Positions 1 through 12,400 of a stretch of 64,000 nucleotides of DNA are shown here, in pieces. The notes beneath the pieces are model-generated. The model worked only from the letters and a program-made list of their open reading frames with translations, was not told where the DNA came from and did not search any database. Positions within the stretch are counted from its first letter, which is position 1; the number at the start of each line of letters is the position of its first letter. Origin of the DNA: Capsicum annuum (Eukaryota; Streptophyta; Magnoliopsida; Solanales; Solanaceae); NCBI RefSeq assembly GCF_002878395.1, contig NC_061121.1:12407181-12471180 (forward strand). Reading direction: 5' to 3'. Both the position numbers and the translations under genes were made by a program.

Positions 1-1155
1 TTTTTTGTCTATTGTACGTTCCTAAATTAAATGAAGTTGGATCATAAATAAAACTTTCCTCCTAAATTAATCAAACTTTGAAATATTTTATAAGATCTAA
101 GAATTACGTTCCCATTTATGTCAACATACAAAAAAAAGTATAGACTAACAATTTTGATCTTTATTGTTAAAATACTTATTTCAAGAACTTTAATCAACAG
201 GAAAAAAAAAATGAATCAACACCAAACTTACCTTCTATCTCATCACACCATGCCGTATAATATTCAAACTTGGCAACTCGTTCATTTCAATAGTTCATTT
301 CTTAAGGCGGGATGAAAAAATGCTCTTGAAATAATATTTTCAAGTCATATCGAATTCATCGTGAAAAAATGGTAAAATTTTAAAACTTATAATTAATTCC
401 TTTTACAGAAGTGTCTTTAAATAGACGAATAAAAAGATTCATAAGCGATACACCTAAAGAGGACTCCTATATGTAACCAAAAAAGAGACCGACACTCTAT
501 TATGTTTTTTCGAAAATTATTAGGATACATATATGATTTTACAAATCAAAAAGAATTTTTTTAAAATATTTTGCCTGAAAACTACTCATGTACCAAAATA
601 AAACTCCTACTATAATTCTTGAAAATATGCAAACAAAATTAAAGTACTCGGATTGAATTCTTACACGAACTTGGATTGAATGCATACTTGAAAATATGTA
701 CCAAAATATGCAAACACTCCTAATGAAAATTGAAGACCTATAATCTGAAAATATGATTTTTTACATGTATTTAGAATTTTTACCATATATATATTTTAGC
801 ACACTCCTAATTTAACCAAAAGTCTTACCATATTAAATCTAATCCTATATATTTTATGAGTCAAATATTATGAAGTTAATTAAATAATAAATTGAAAAAA
901 ATAATGAAAAGATAATTTTGTCTAAAGCGAGGTTTTTTAATGAAGGACAAAAAGTTCAAATCACTTTTCTAAGGGTCTTCACACTTTTAATGTATTATAG
1001 ATATAGATTATTGGTTACAGATTATAGATATATCATGAACAAGATATTATACCAATCCTAAAAATGATGTGTTAACCCTTGGAGCAATAAGGAAATTAGT
1101 TTATTTGTATTTGTCACGATTTAATTTTATGGTATAATTTATCTGTTTTAATTAA
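1..1155. other. AT-rich intergenic DNA, no gene seen
   Basis: Very AT-rich sequence with short chance reading frames only. I see no recognisable protein motif, RNA gene or clear repeat family here. Confidence 0.6.
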
Positions 1156-1156
1156 A

Positions 1157-2438
1157 AGGAAAAGGGTCAAAAATATCCTTGAACTATCTGAAATGGATCA
1201 AAAATACCTCTCGTTGATTTTTTGACTCAAAAATATCCCTCTGTTAAATATTTGGCTCAAAAATACCTCTCTCCTTAACGGAATTCCACCAAGCATGCCA
1301 CCTAGGTAAAAAAGCCATGTGGCTATGCCACGTCATCATTCACATGTAAAATTTTATTTTTTGAAAAAGGGTCAAAAATACCCCAAAACTATCTGAAATG
1401 GATCAAAAATACCTCTAGTTAGTTTTTTGGTTCAAAAATACCCCTCCCGTTAACAGAATTCCACCAAGTATGCCATCTAGATAAAAAAAGTAATGTAGAT
1501 ATGTCACGTCACCATCCACATATAAAATGTTATTTTTTCAATTATATGATATTTTTTCCTTCTTTATTTTTATTTTAATTTTTTTGCAAAACAATTTTAT
1601 TGATCTGGAAAAAAAATATGATCAGCAAAATTATTTTTTTTAAAAAAATATTTAAATAAAATGAAATAAATCAGTGTTTTTACTGAATTTAGTTTAACGT
1701 TTTTGGGATTTCTCAACATTGGGAAGGTACTAAATAAATTTTGTTAAAGGAGTACAAATTATTCAATTTTTTTCATTATATGATAAACTTTTCACTTAGA
1801 TTATTAAAGAAAATTATATCCCTATTTTTCTAATGATTAAATTTATTAAATGTCATTTACTTTTCTGAAAGTGAAATTTTCAAAAATTCTAAGAATACTT
1901 GATGATTAAACATAAAATTAGAAAAATTATCAACATTCATTGAGTCCAGAAAAAATAAATCAACATCACAGAATATAATCTTTTTATTTAATTCTTTCAT
2001 AAAAAAGAAAGGAATGTCATATAATTAAAAAATAAAATTTTACATGTAGATGGTGATGTGACATAGTCACGTGGCTTTTTTACCTAGTTGGCATGCTTGG
2101 TGGAATTTCGTTAAGGGGAGGGGTATTTTTGAGCCAAAAAACTAACGAGGGGTATTTTTTATCCATTTCAGATAGTTCAGGGGTTTTTTTGATTCTTTTC
2201 TAAAAAATAAAATTTTACACGTGGATGGTGACGTGGCATAGCCACGTGGCTTTTTTTTTCCTATGTGGCATACTTGGTGGAATTTCATTAAGGAGAGGGG
2301 TATTTTTTAGCTAAATATTTAACGGAGGGGTATTTTTGAGCCAAAAAACTAACGAGGAGTATTTTTGAGCCAAAAAACTAACGAGGGGTATTTTTGATCC
2401 ATTTCAGATAGTTCAGGGGTATTTTTAACCCTTTTCGT
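1157..2438. mobile_element. Non-autonomous TIR element with duplicated termini (MULE-like)
   Basis: The left end (GAAAAGGGTCAAAAATA) and the inverted right end (GAAAAGGGTTAAAAATA) match. The inversion continues inward through the 'aactatctgaaatggatc' segment and the 'catgccacctaggtaaa' segment. No coding capacity is visible. Each end holds two tandem copies of the terminal unit: left near 1157 and 1362, right ending near 2200 and 2438. A copy of the same family lies at 30026-31410. The flanks TTAATTAAA and TTAATTTAA could be a degraded 9-bp target duplication, which would fit Mutator-like elements. The superfamily call is inference. Confidence 0.7.
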
Positions 2439-2439
2439 T

Positions 2440-5400
2440 AATTTAATATTATCTCAAATGTTTTTTTCGGATTCATAAATTTATAAAGTGAAGAAAAAAT
2501 TTGTAAACTTGTGTATAAATAACGCTTCATTTTCTTGTCTTTTTTGATGTGTGATTTGCGAAAAACGTTATATATACACTACACCCTTTATTGAAAAGAT
2601 GTTCATCCAACAAATCTATCATTTCTTCTTCTTGACCCACTCTTTGTCATGAGCGTCACAATATAGTTATAATACAAGATTTTATTTTAATGAAGATTGT
2701 TGTATAAGTGGCATATTTTAGGATATTGTTACCATAGTTTTAGGTTAATTTAATTCTTTTTATATGTTCATATGTAGTCTCAATAAAACGTTACTTAACC
2801 TATTATCAGATGTTAAAGTTTACATAGTAGAAAAAGGGTTGATATATTATTTTTCTCTTTTTGAAAATTCAAGAGAAGATTATGACGAGATGAGCCGTTT
2901 TATCATTACAATAGATGTTGAGAAGTGCAGTGATGTGTGCAGCTGAGACATTCTAACAGAACGGTACGATAGACTTGAATATTATTCCTACATAACCTGA
3001 TCAATTCGATAAGCACTCACCATCTATTTTCATCATATATAGCTTAAAAATTTATGTTTGCTAAACCTTAGATGTGCAGACTATTTTCTTGTTAGCCTAC
3101 GTTATTGGTCCACTTGAGTTATATGTGTATGGTCTTGAATTTTAGTCTCTTATATGTTTGGTCTTGAATTTATCTCCAACGTGTGTGGTGTTGACTTTTT
3201 GTCCTGGCTAAATACATTCTAACGTTTGTCTATAAGACAGAACATGTTGAAACATCATGAACTTCTGCCTTATGGGCAAGCGTTACTGAGCAGTGCCGAA
3301 AAAATCAAGACAACCCCTTATAAAGGTAATTTTTGTAAGAAAATATCAAGACCAACCCGTTTTAGGGTCATTTCTGAATTAACCCAACATAAGTTGGGCA
3401 ATTTTCTTGATTCGATTGTTGGGCTATTTTTGTTGTTGGGCTGTAATTTAGCCCAATAAGGTTGTCTCATCAGCCCATAACTGAGAAATATTGCCTGGCC
3501 CATGCATTCCATACTTTGGAGTTTGGTTAATAATGGATATTTTTTCCAATAATAAATGGAATAATAATTAGATAACATATTAATCTGATAGTTTGTTTGA
3601 TATTGAGTATTGAATTATTGGATGAATATTGCGAAAGTTACACATTTGACCTGTCGATCGAAAAAAAAAAAAACATTTGCCAAGTAAACATACAAAAAAT
3701 ATACACTACAATGTATATAATAAATATTTTTTAATGTATATTATACATCAATATACAACAAAATTTCCAGATAACACGTTTAAATTTCAAATATTAACTT
3801 TTAATGTATAAATATTCGTCACGCACAATAGAACATTTTACTACTTGTGGTTGAAAGAATGTATGCTAGTCAATGTATTGGGCTACAACTTATGATATCG
3901 TTTTAATTTTTTTATTTTTAAAAAATTAAAATATAATTAAGCTATATATTTACTGATATTATATTTATTTAAATTTTGTAAATTTCACTAATTAACATTC
4001 ACCCTATGCAAAATTAATTAAAGGGAGGAGGACACAGATTCTCTATCTAAATTTCATTCTTATGACTCAAAAGACGGTTTGGTGCATAAAATTTTTTGTT
4101 ACGCTTGGAGTCCCTTCCATGATTTTTTGTAAATAAACTTACGTTGTATTTTTGTAAGAGACTGTTTCCATGACTTGAATCTTTGATCACCTAATTATAC
4201 GACAACAACCTTACGAGTTTACAACTCAAATTCACTTGAAAAATGGGATACGTCAATTGGAACCACATCACAAATTCACTGAAGTCAACATCTTTCTTTT
4301 ATAAAAATTGTAAATGGCTTCCCCCCACTAAAATAAAGGAAGATTCTTCACCATTAATTCCAATATTTTTTTATTAATTCATCCAACTTGTCTTTCTTAT
4401 CACATAAAATGTCACTATAGATAAGATTGGCCTATTACATCAGCTAAACATATGTTTATTGAAATGATTTTATCTAAACAAGTTTCTTAATTTAGCAATT
4501 AGCACTACATTATTAGCTAAACAAGCATGCATGTTAGTTATACATGTATAATCTATAATATTAAATTATGATGAGCTTAAATCAAGTAATTATATAGAGT
4601 AAAAAAAATAGTATAATGGAGTTTAATTTACTTAGAGTTTAGGCCTATTTCTTGTCTTCTAAACTCATTGAAAAATGTAGACGAATTTTGACAAATAGAA
4701 GTATATATATGTCAATAAGTTAATCTTCAAATAAATACACTAGTCAAATGAAATGATTATTTTCAAATTATTCTTTAAAAGTAGGGATAGTTGACTGTAA
4801 ATAGTATAATTTATCAACTAAAAATTCAAAATAGGGGAAAAATGGGAAAAAGTTCCAACAATTTTATTGAACTTTAAACAATTTGCTTATTTTGAAAATG
4901 AAAAATGTTTTAATATGAATTAGGGAAAGTATTAAATAAGCATGTTACAAAATAGGTCCAATTACATATATTCTTATCCAAAATGAAATGTAACTATATA
5001 AGAATCTTTATGTAATCATAATATCTATTTAGATAAGCTCGAACAAACTTTTCAAATTTTCAATAAAAGATTTATCAAATGGGATTAGGACTTAGAATAA
5101 TTGATACCTTAAACATAACAAATAAAAAAAAGTGATACACTCCTTTTTTTCTACATTAGTTAGAGCTCGTTTGGATAGAATTAAAATTTTGTCAAATTAA
5201 TTTTTTTTTAGGTATTTGATAAAATTAAAAGTGCTTTAAAAAATTAAAAACTGATTAAAAAAAAAAGTAAAAAGTGAGAAGCTGAATACCTTAACTTTTT
5301 ACTTTTCAGATTAAAATTCTTCTAGACTTGACCAAAATATTTATCTTTTTATCTCCTATATATTCCACTCATTCCAACAATACCATGAACTTATAACCCT
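2440..5400. other. Intergenic DNA without a supported gene
   Basis: Mostly AT-rich. The stretch 3230-3500 is less AT-rich and has repeated pieces such as 'cttatgggcaag' and 'ttgggct'; I read it as degraded dispersed-repeat DNA. The short reading frames at 2764-2946 and 3226-3459 show no domain and no splice context, so they are not called as genes. Confidence 0.5.
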
Positions 5401-5405
5401 TGAGA

Positions 5406-6577
5406 ACCTGTTTGGATGGTGGTTTCTTATGGTATGGTATAGTATGGTTACAAAGGGAACCATGCTTGTTTTGGTTGTTTTTTGAAAGGCATGGTATGGT
5501 ATTGTATCTTTTCATGATTTGGTAACCATGAAATCAGTCAATTTACAGAACCACCGATTTGGTGGTATCCCATGGTTTTGTTTTTTATTTTCCAATTATG
5601 CCCTTATATAACATTATTTAATCCTATTTTACCCTTTAACTTATATTGTTTTCAATCCTAATTTATTTTTAGTTTTTCGCTTTTCCGTATCTTTCTATGA
5701 TTTTTTTTATATCAATCACTATGATTATTTTTTTTGAAAGTTCAGTTGTCTGTACGTTTCAGTGTCAACAGCCTTGGAATATATTGATATCCTCAACAAA
5801 TTGCTCAATTGGCCTGATATTTTACAACAGTTTAATCTCCTTAAAATTGTGTTGTGGTTCTTTATCTGATCACTTTAAAGTTTGCTCCTTTTTGGTTAGG
5901 ACTTGATAAATGACCGTGATACATTTATCCCAGTGTTTGATTTCCAAGGAAGAAGAAGTATCGATATCAAAGCAATAAAAAGTAATGCATAAGGAGTGGT
6001 GATAATGCTTACTATTTGTTTACCAATCCTTTTTATATCTGTGTTTTGATGATCATTGTTTCTATGGTAATAGCTGATGGTGCTTATGCTTTGCGTAATC
6101 GACGGTATTTTCCCTCTGTTCAGGAAGCATATTGAACCAGACCTTCATCATGCTTAGGTAAATTTGAAGTCTCTAGTGGTAATTTGTCATTCTTACAAAT
6201 CTTATTCTTGATTCCCTATTCACTTATGCAGATTACAATTAACAACAGTTTTGTGTCATCATTTAGAGAGCCAATCTACAAGCTCAAAAGAAGGAAGAAT
6301 ATTGGAGTTGATTGATCCATCAATAAGAGAAAGAAAACTGTTTTATTTATTAATATTTTTTTATAAATTTAAAATTTATAATAATTAGGGGCATTTTAGT
6401 AAATTTATCAGTTACGATACAGTACCATACCATCAAATCAAACAATAAAACTGTTATTAAACAACAGTGAACGATACAGTCCATCCAAACATTGTATTGT
6501 AATATACCATACAATACAATATCATATCATACTGTACCATACATTATGAAACCATGACAAACCATTATCCAAACAGA
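5406..6577. mobile_element. hAT-like TIR element, possibly with a captured gene fragment
   Basis: The ends are inverted: CCTGTTTGGATGGTGGTTT on the left, and CTCTGTTTGGATAATGG reading in from the right. Both subterminal regions are rich in 'atggtatggtat'-type motifs, many copies on each side, as in hAT elements with clustered subterminal motifs. The interior (about 5690-6340) is less AT-rich. It has an intron-like piece, with an 'aggtaaattt' donor near 6156 and a 'atgcag' acceptor near 6231, followed by a short open stretch containing GRILELIDPSIRE. That looks like a captured host fragment, but I cannot name the donor. No transposase is visible. Confidence 0.6.
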
Positions 6578-6589
6578 GTGTAAATATAT

Positions 6590-7110
6590 AATTTTCTTTC
6601 TTTTTTTTCTTTGCCGCTTCTCTTCGTTTCTTTCTAGTTTTCTAATCTTTCTTCTTTATTTTCAACGAATCCATCATTATTTTTCAATTATTAAAATTGA
6701 AAACTGTAAATAATTCACCTTATTTGTGGTGTTAACAACTTTAAGGACATTTAAGTCATTTTGACCAAAAAAAAATATTTAACATTATTTATTTACCAAA
6801 CACATCGATTTTTTTTTCAGTTTCTAAACTTCTATCCAAACACTTATTTGCGTAATTTATAAATACATATTTTAAATATTTAATCACTTAAGCTAGAAAG
6901 CTAATTTTTTAATTCTATCTAACCAAATTCTTACACACTTTTTATTGAATGGGTAAATGATCAATTTTACTACTATACACTTTATCCATATTAACAAACA
7001 TAAACATAATTTAATGGAAATTTTTTTAATTAATATTTTTTCTTTTAATAAAATAATATAAATAGTTACTCCTATTATTGAGCTAATTAATCGGCCTTAG
7101 CCCTATAAAC
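6590..7110. other. AT-rich upstream DNA of the RING gene
   Basis: T-rich and AT-rich DNA, with 'cttatttgcg' and 'atccaaacactta' pieces that resemble further hAT-type repeat remnants. No gene is supported. Confidence 0.5.
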
Positions 7111-7118
7111 TTCAAACA

Positions 7119-7132
7119 TACATATATATATT
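7119..7132 (+). promoter_or_regulatory. Candidate TATA box of the RING-finger gene
   Basis: An 'acatatatatatt' run lies about 30 bp before a pyrimidine-rich CT leader (7148-7240), a common plant promoter layout. The leader would be a non-coding exon ending at a GTATTG donor near 7239 and joined to an acceptor near 9323 (AT-rich stretch ending in TTTATAG). This is inference from position and splice-site shape; no transcript data are available. Confidence 0.4.
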
Positions 7133-7289
7133 TTCCATTATATTCCAACTTTTCCTTTTTTTGTGTCAAACTCTCTTCCCTCTGTTCTCTTCTCTTCTCC
7201 CCACAAACAAACCCTTTCCTCCCAAAGCATTGTTTCTGGTATTGTCACTCTTCTTTCTCTCTAATCACGTTTTTTTTTTTTTTTTTGTA

Positions 7290-7915
7290 TGTAGTGATTA
7301 TTGTGGTAGGGACTTTTTGTCGAGCATAGTGAGAGCTTTAATGTACTTTCACTTGTCTTTTACATAGTGATTCTTGTAGTTACTACCCTTCCTTGGGATC
7401 AATGCATAACAGTAGTTTTAGTACACTTGCTTCGCTTTATGTAGTGATTATTGTGGTAGGGCCTTTCGTCAGACCTGCACATAGTGAGAACTTTAATATA
7501 CTTGATTGATCTTTTATACAGTGATTCTTGTAGTTATTGCCCTTACTTGGTCCTGTGCATAGTGGGAGTTTTAGTACATTGGGCTTTGCTTTATATAGTG
7601 ATTATTGTGTTAGGGTCTTTCCTCAGACCTGTGCATAGTTTACTGCTTTAGTTTTTACTTGCTTAGTCTTTTATATAGTGATTCTTGTAGTTACTGCCCT
7701 TCCTTGGTACCCGTGCATAGCGGGAGTTTTAGTACCTTTCCTTTGTACAGTGATTCTTGTGGTTTGTCTCTTCCTTGTGCCTCATGCAATGCGGGAGTTT
7801 TAGTGCACCTTATGCTGCCTTTTATATAGTGATTCTTGTGGGTTGGCCTTTCGGTGAACCCTACATATAGCGAGAGCTTTAGCACGCTGCCCTGCCCTTT
7901 TACTTAGTGATTCTT
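7290..7915. repeat. Tandem array of about 76-bp units in the RING leader intron
   Basis: About eight units start at 'tagtgattnttgtgg' near 7292, 7366, 7442, 7519, 7596, 7677, 7748 and 7827. Each continues into a 'gcatagcgggagttttagtac' segment. In the first six units two variants alternate ('gattattgtgg' and 'gattcttgtag'), giving a higher-order dimer of about 152 bp. The 'agcgggag..ttagtgca' part matches the tail of a common Solanaceae SINE. Confidence 0.8.
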
Positions 7916-8174
7916 GATTCATAAGTCTTATTGCGTTAAAGTTAGTCTCATTGTTCTTCTAGTTCTTTTGGACCTGTTTTTTCAATTCTTTCTTGGGTAT
8001 GTTTTTTTTTGCCACCCCACACACACCTTTTTTTTTGGTTCGTATTAATGGTTTCATGTATTTGATTTTTTTTTGTTTGTGTTGAATGAGTATGTTTGCA
8101 TGTTATGGTTAGTGTGTTTTTGGTATATGTATATATATATATATTTATTTTTTAGTTGCCACCTTTGTTCTGTT

Positions 8175-9185
8175 TTAGTATGTCTTTGAGTTTGTTATGA
8201 TGGTGATTTTAGTTTTTCAGTAATTGATTGTGGTATCTGTTGAATGGAGCTGTTTTTCTGTCTATTTAAGGTGAAAAGATTGTATCTTTTATGTTTTTAA
8301 TCTTTTATTAAGATCAATAGATTGGGAAAAGTGCCTACGCGGCTTGTTTGCCCCGTGAAGATAGAGGTAAGGTCTTCGTACATCCTAACCTCCCCAAACC
8401 CCATGTGTGGGATTACACTAGGTAAATTGTTTTTGTTGTTGACTCAGTGAGTGGTGGAGTTATGATTTTCACCGAGGGGGGTTAAAAATATGAAAAAGTG
8501 AACACATAAAGAAGCTGAAGGGTGTTCATTGTTCAACTTCTACTATGTATACATAAAAAATAATTTTAATAACCATATATAAATAGTGCAATTTTTCGTT
8601 GAAGGAGGCTCGTATGAACCCCTCGGACCTACCTGGCTCCGCCCTTGGTCAGGATTAACTTTTGGTGTGACATGTTTGGTTGTGGTATGCCTTGAGTTTG
8701 CTTTGATGGTTATTTTAATTTTTCAGTAATTGATTGTGGTATCTGTTGAATGGAGCTGTTTCTCTATCTATTTAGGGTAAAAAGATTGTATCTTTATGTT
8801 TTTTAATCTTGTATTGAGAGTAATAGATTGGGGGGAAATGTAGACTATACTTTGTGTGCCCCGCAAAGGGAGAGGTAAGGTCAGCGTACATACTAACTTC
8901 CACAGACCCTACTTTGGGATTATAATGGGTATGTTGTTGTTTGGTCGTGGTTAGTGGTTCACCTTAGTGGCGGAGCTAGGTTTTTCACGAAAGGGTTCAA
9001 AATATGAAAAGTAAACACTCGAAGAAGCCAAAGAAAGGGGTTCAATATCTTCAATATATACATAAAAGATAATTTTAACCATGTATAGATAGTGTAATTT
9101 TCTGTCGAAGGGGTCAGATACACCCTTGGCTTTACCTGATTCCCCTTCCACGTGGTCATGATTAATTTTTGGTGTGACATGTTTG
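8175..9185. repeat. Direct tandem duplication of about 507 bp
   Basis: Two copies run head to tail: roughly 8175-8685 and 8686-9185. Anchor strings 'taattgattgtggtatctg' occur at 8221 and 8728. Each copy holds a SINE-like tail ('gaggtaaggtc...cgtacat' then 'gggattacac') and a MITE-like segment that starts near 'gtggcggagctagg' and ends near 'tggctccgccc'. The duplication lies in the probable 5' leader intron of the RING gene. Confidence 0.8.
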
Positions 9186-9198
9186 TTTACATTTTACA

Positions 9199-9262
9199 AT
9201 AGGCCCTTGCGGTCAAGCCATTCCCCCGACCCCGCACATAGTGGGAGCTTTAGTGCACAAGA
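9199..9262. repeat. SINE tail fragment
   Basis: A fragment with 'accccgcacatagtgggag' and 'ttagtgcac' matches the 3' part of the Solanaceae SINE also seen at 15.1-15.5 kb and in the 7.3-7.9 kb array. Confidence 0.5.
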
Positions 9263-9352
9263 CTTCTCTTTATGTTTGTCTAGAGTTTAGTATTTACTTC
9301 TATTTGCTTATTTATATTTATAGCTTTAAAGGGAAATCTGGCTATTGGACTA

Positions 9353-9419
9353 AAAAGGGAATTTCTACTGAAAGGTTGACGATTTAAAAGGGAATTTCTA
9401 CTGAAAGGTTGAAGATTTA
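9353..9419 (+). repeat. 34-bp direct repeat just before the RING start codon
   Basis: Two nearly identical copies of a 33-34 bp unit (9353-9385 and 9386-9419), each starting 'aaaagggaatttctactg', sit immediately upstream of the ATG at 9442, in the predicted 5' UTR. Confidence 0.85.
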
Positions 9420-9441
9420 TGTAACGAATTGAAGAAACGTC

Positions 9442-12400
9442 ATGGGTTCAGTTTGTTGCTGTTTCCATGTTTCGGATGATGGAGGGCATTCTGCCTCAAA
9501 TGGTCAAAATCATATCTTATGCAAGTGTTTTAGTTGCTGCTTTCAGAACTTAATTAGCAAGGTGCCTTTCTAAACAGATTTTCTTTCCGCCATGAAATTT
9601 AGTATATTTGTTCTTACAATGTTTGGTGCATCGACTTAATGTTTCTCATTGTTTGTATCGAATCCCCCCTGCCACCTAGTCAGTTCCGCCTATCAATTTT
9701 CGATGAATATATGAATGGCTAGATTCTTGAAATCCCATCGAACTGCTGTAGTTACCACATTGTTTTTTATCGAATCCCCCCTGGCACATAACTAATTCCG
9801 GCTTATCAATTTTCGATGAATAAATGAATGGCTAGATTCTTGAAATCTCATCGAACTGATGTAGTTATCACATTGTTTGCATCAAAAACCCCCTGCCACC
9901 TAGCTGATTCCGCCATATCAGTTTTCGATGAGTAGATGAATGGCTAGATTCTTGAAATTGCATCGAACTGATATCTAGCTAATTCCACCTTATCAGTTAT
10001 CTATGAAAAAATGAATTTGTAGATTCTTAAAATTGCGTTGAACTGATGTAGGTATCACATTTTTTGTATCAACCCCCCTCCGCCTTATCAGTTTTCAATG
10101 AATAAATGAATGGCTAGATTCTTGAATTCGCTTCAAATTGATGTAGTTATCACATTGTTTGTATCAAATGCCCCCCTGCCGCCTAGCTAATTCTGCTTTT
10201 TCAGTTTTCGATGAATAAATGATGGCTAGATTCTTAAAATCGCATCGAACTGATGACTTAATCAAGCAGTTAGACCACCAAACTCAACTAACGATAACAA
10301 TAATGAATATTTAAGTAGCATAGCAGGTGAAGATGCTTCCAAGGAAAACATGATTCTTCAGAAACCAAAACTAAAAGATTTTGGATTATACTGATGTGAA
10401 GGATTTGCAGCATCTTCTTTCCTTGTTCAGTCCGCCACATAATGTTATGGATATTGGTGTAGCTTCTAAGCAACTAATACTCAAGATTAGTCGCCTTTTT
10501 CTACTTGTATTCTATTGTAATGTATATGTACGACGATGACTTGATGGAACTTTCTGTGTCTTGTTTTACAAGCTCATAAAACAGCAAATTCGTAGAATAC
10601 GAGAAACTAGTTACCTGGTTAGAATGTGAGACGCTAATGTGACCACTCGTCAAACTTGAACAAGTCTAAACATGGAGAAGCTCTGTTGTATTCGAATTTA
10701 GATAAGTTGATGACGGCTCTATTGATCATTGTTGCTAACCTGAAACATTTTAATTATAATAGTAGTAACAGAAATCATGACTAGATTGCTTGCCGAGCAT
10801 CTTCTTTTCAAATGATTCATTTTTCGCTTTGGCCTTTTGTCCTCATTAAGATGCTAGCTATTTACAAAATGCTGACGGTTCCTTATCATGATATTTACTT
10901 TTAAGTATTACTTGTCATCAGTGTGGAGCCATATTTGGTCCAGCACAACAAACTGCTGGGACTTCAGCTAATCAAGTCCCGTCATCTTCGACTTCTCTAG
11001 CTTCCATAAACAGTTCACATAACACAATCAGTTCTCAGGATAGAGGTTTACCAAGTATTGCTGCTCCAAGACAGCCACAAATTCAAGAAGATGTTGCATT
11101 TAGACGACAGGACAAAGGAACAAGTCATACACGGGTTGAGCCCGAACCAGATATAGATGCTGATGCTGAAATAACACAAAGGCTTCTAAAAGCGGACAAG
11201 CTGCCTAAATCACTCTTTGTCAATCAAGAACCGTCATCTTCGACTGCTGTAGTTTCCATCAACAGTTCATGTAATACAATCAAGCCTCAGGATGGAGGTT
11301 TACCAAATAGTGCTGCTCCAAGACAGCCACAGATGCAACAATACAAAGGAACAAGTCATCCACAAGTTGAGCCCGAACTAGATATAGATGCTGATGTTGA
11401 AATAACACAAAAGCTTCTAAAAGCAGACAAGCTGCTTCAATCAGACTCTGATAATCAAGGCATGACATCTTCGACTGCTGTATCTGCCATAGATACTTCA
11501 TGTAATACAATCATATCTCAGGATACAGGTTTACCAAATAGCGCTGCTCCACGAGAGCCACAAATGCAACAAGATGTTGCGTTAAGACAACCGGACAAAA
11601 CAACAAGTAATTCACAAGTTGTGCCGAAACCAGATGCTGATGCTGAAATAACAGAAAAGCTTTTAAGAGAAGACAAGCTGCTTAAATCAAACTGTGATGG
11701 AGGATCTAAAGAATGTTTTCCCGAGTCCCCTAGGAAGGAGTATTCATCAACGATGGTGACTGGAGCTCAATATGAAGTTTCCTCATCAGAAGATGAGGAT
11801 GTATGTCCCACATGCCTTGAAGGTAGCTGACATTATTTTACAATTTTGTGATGTTAAAAGAGCTATTTGAGCTGCAGCAGAGTGACAAAAGAGGCTGCAA
11901 TAAGGCTCCAAGCTGATATTTTAGCTACAAGGTTGGATGTTTTTCTTGATCTGCCTAATCAGTGAAATGACACTTTCTTTTGGCAGAGTATACACCAGAA
12001 AATCCCAAGATATCTACAAAATGTTCTCATCATTTTCACCTCAGCTGTATATATGAGTGGCAGATGAGAAGTGCAACATGTCCAGTTTGTGGAAAGGCAA
12101 GATTTTCTTATTCCTTTTACTTTTCCGATTTTAAGTTACTCTGGTGTATTGCAAGTCTGCTATCTCATTTGCTGCATAGTCGTGTTAAGTCTTCCTCAAA
12201 GGAGTCGTCTAAATATTGCTATGTTAATCAAATAACTAATGTTTTATTAGTGAATGCTAGATTTGCTTCTCCTCTCTCAGTACTAGCTTCTGTTATCTTG
12301 ATAATTGGGCCTCTAATCATAGTAAATAAAATTTTCTTGACTTGATGTCTTTACTAGTTGGCAATATGTTTCCGTTCTACCAGGGACTTTAATTGCCATC

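Noticed and set aside
7161..7367. 68-codon frame in the CT-rich leader
   Set aside because: It is Leu/Phe-rich because of pyrimidine-rich leader DNA and crosses a likely splice donor.
11980..12345. A 121-codon frame continuing past the RING finger
   Set aside because: The family's conserved end (CGK-LMEF) is restored by a GC-AG splice to 13162; the rest of the frame is intron.
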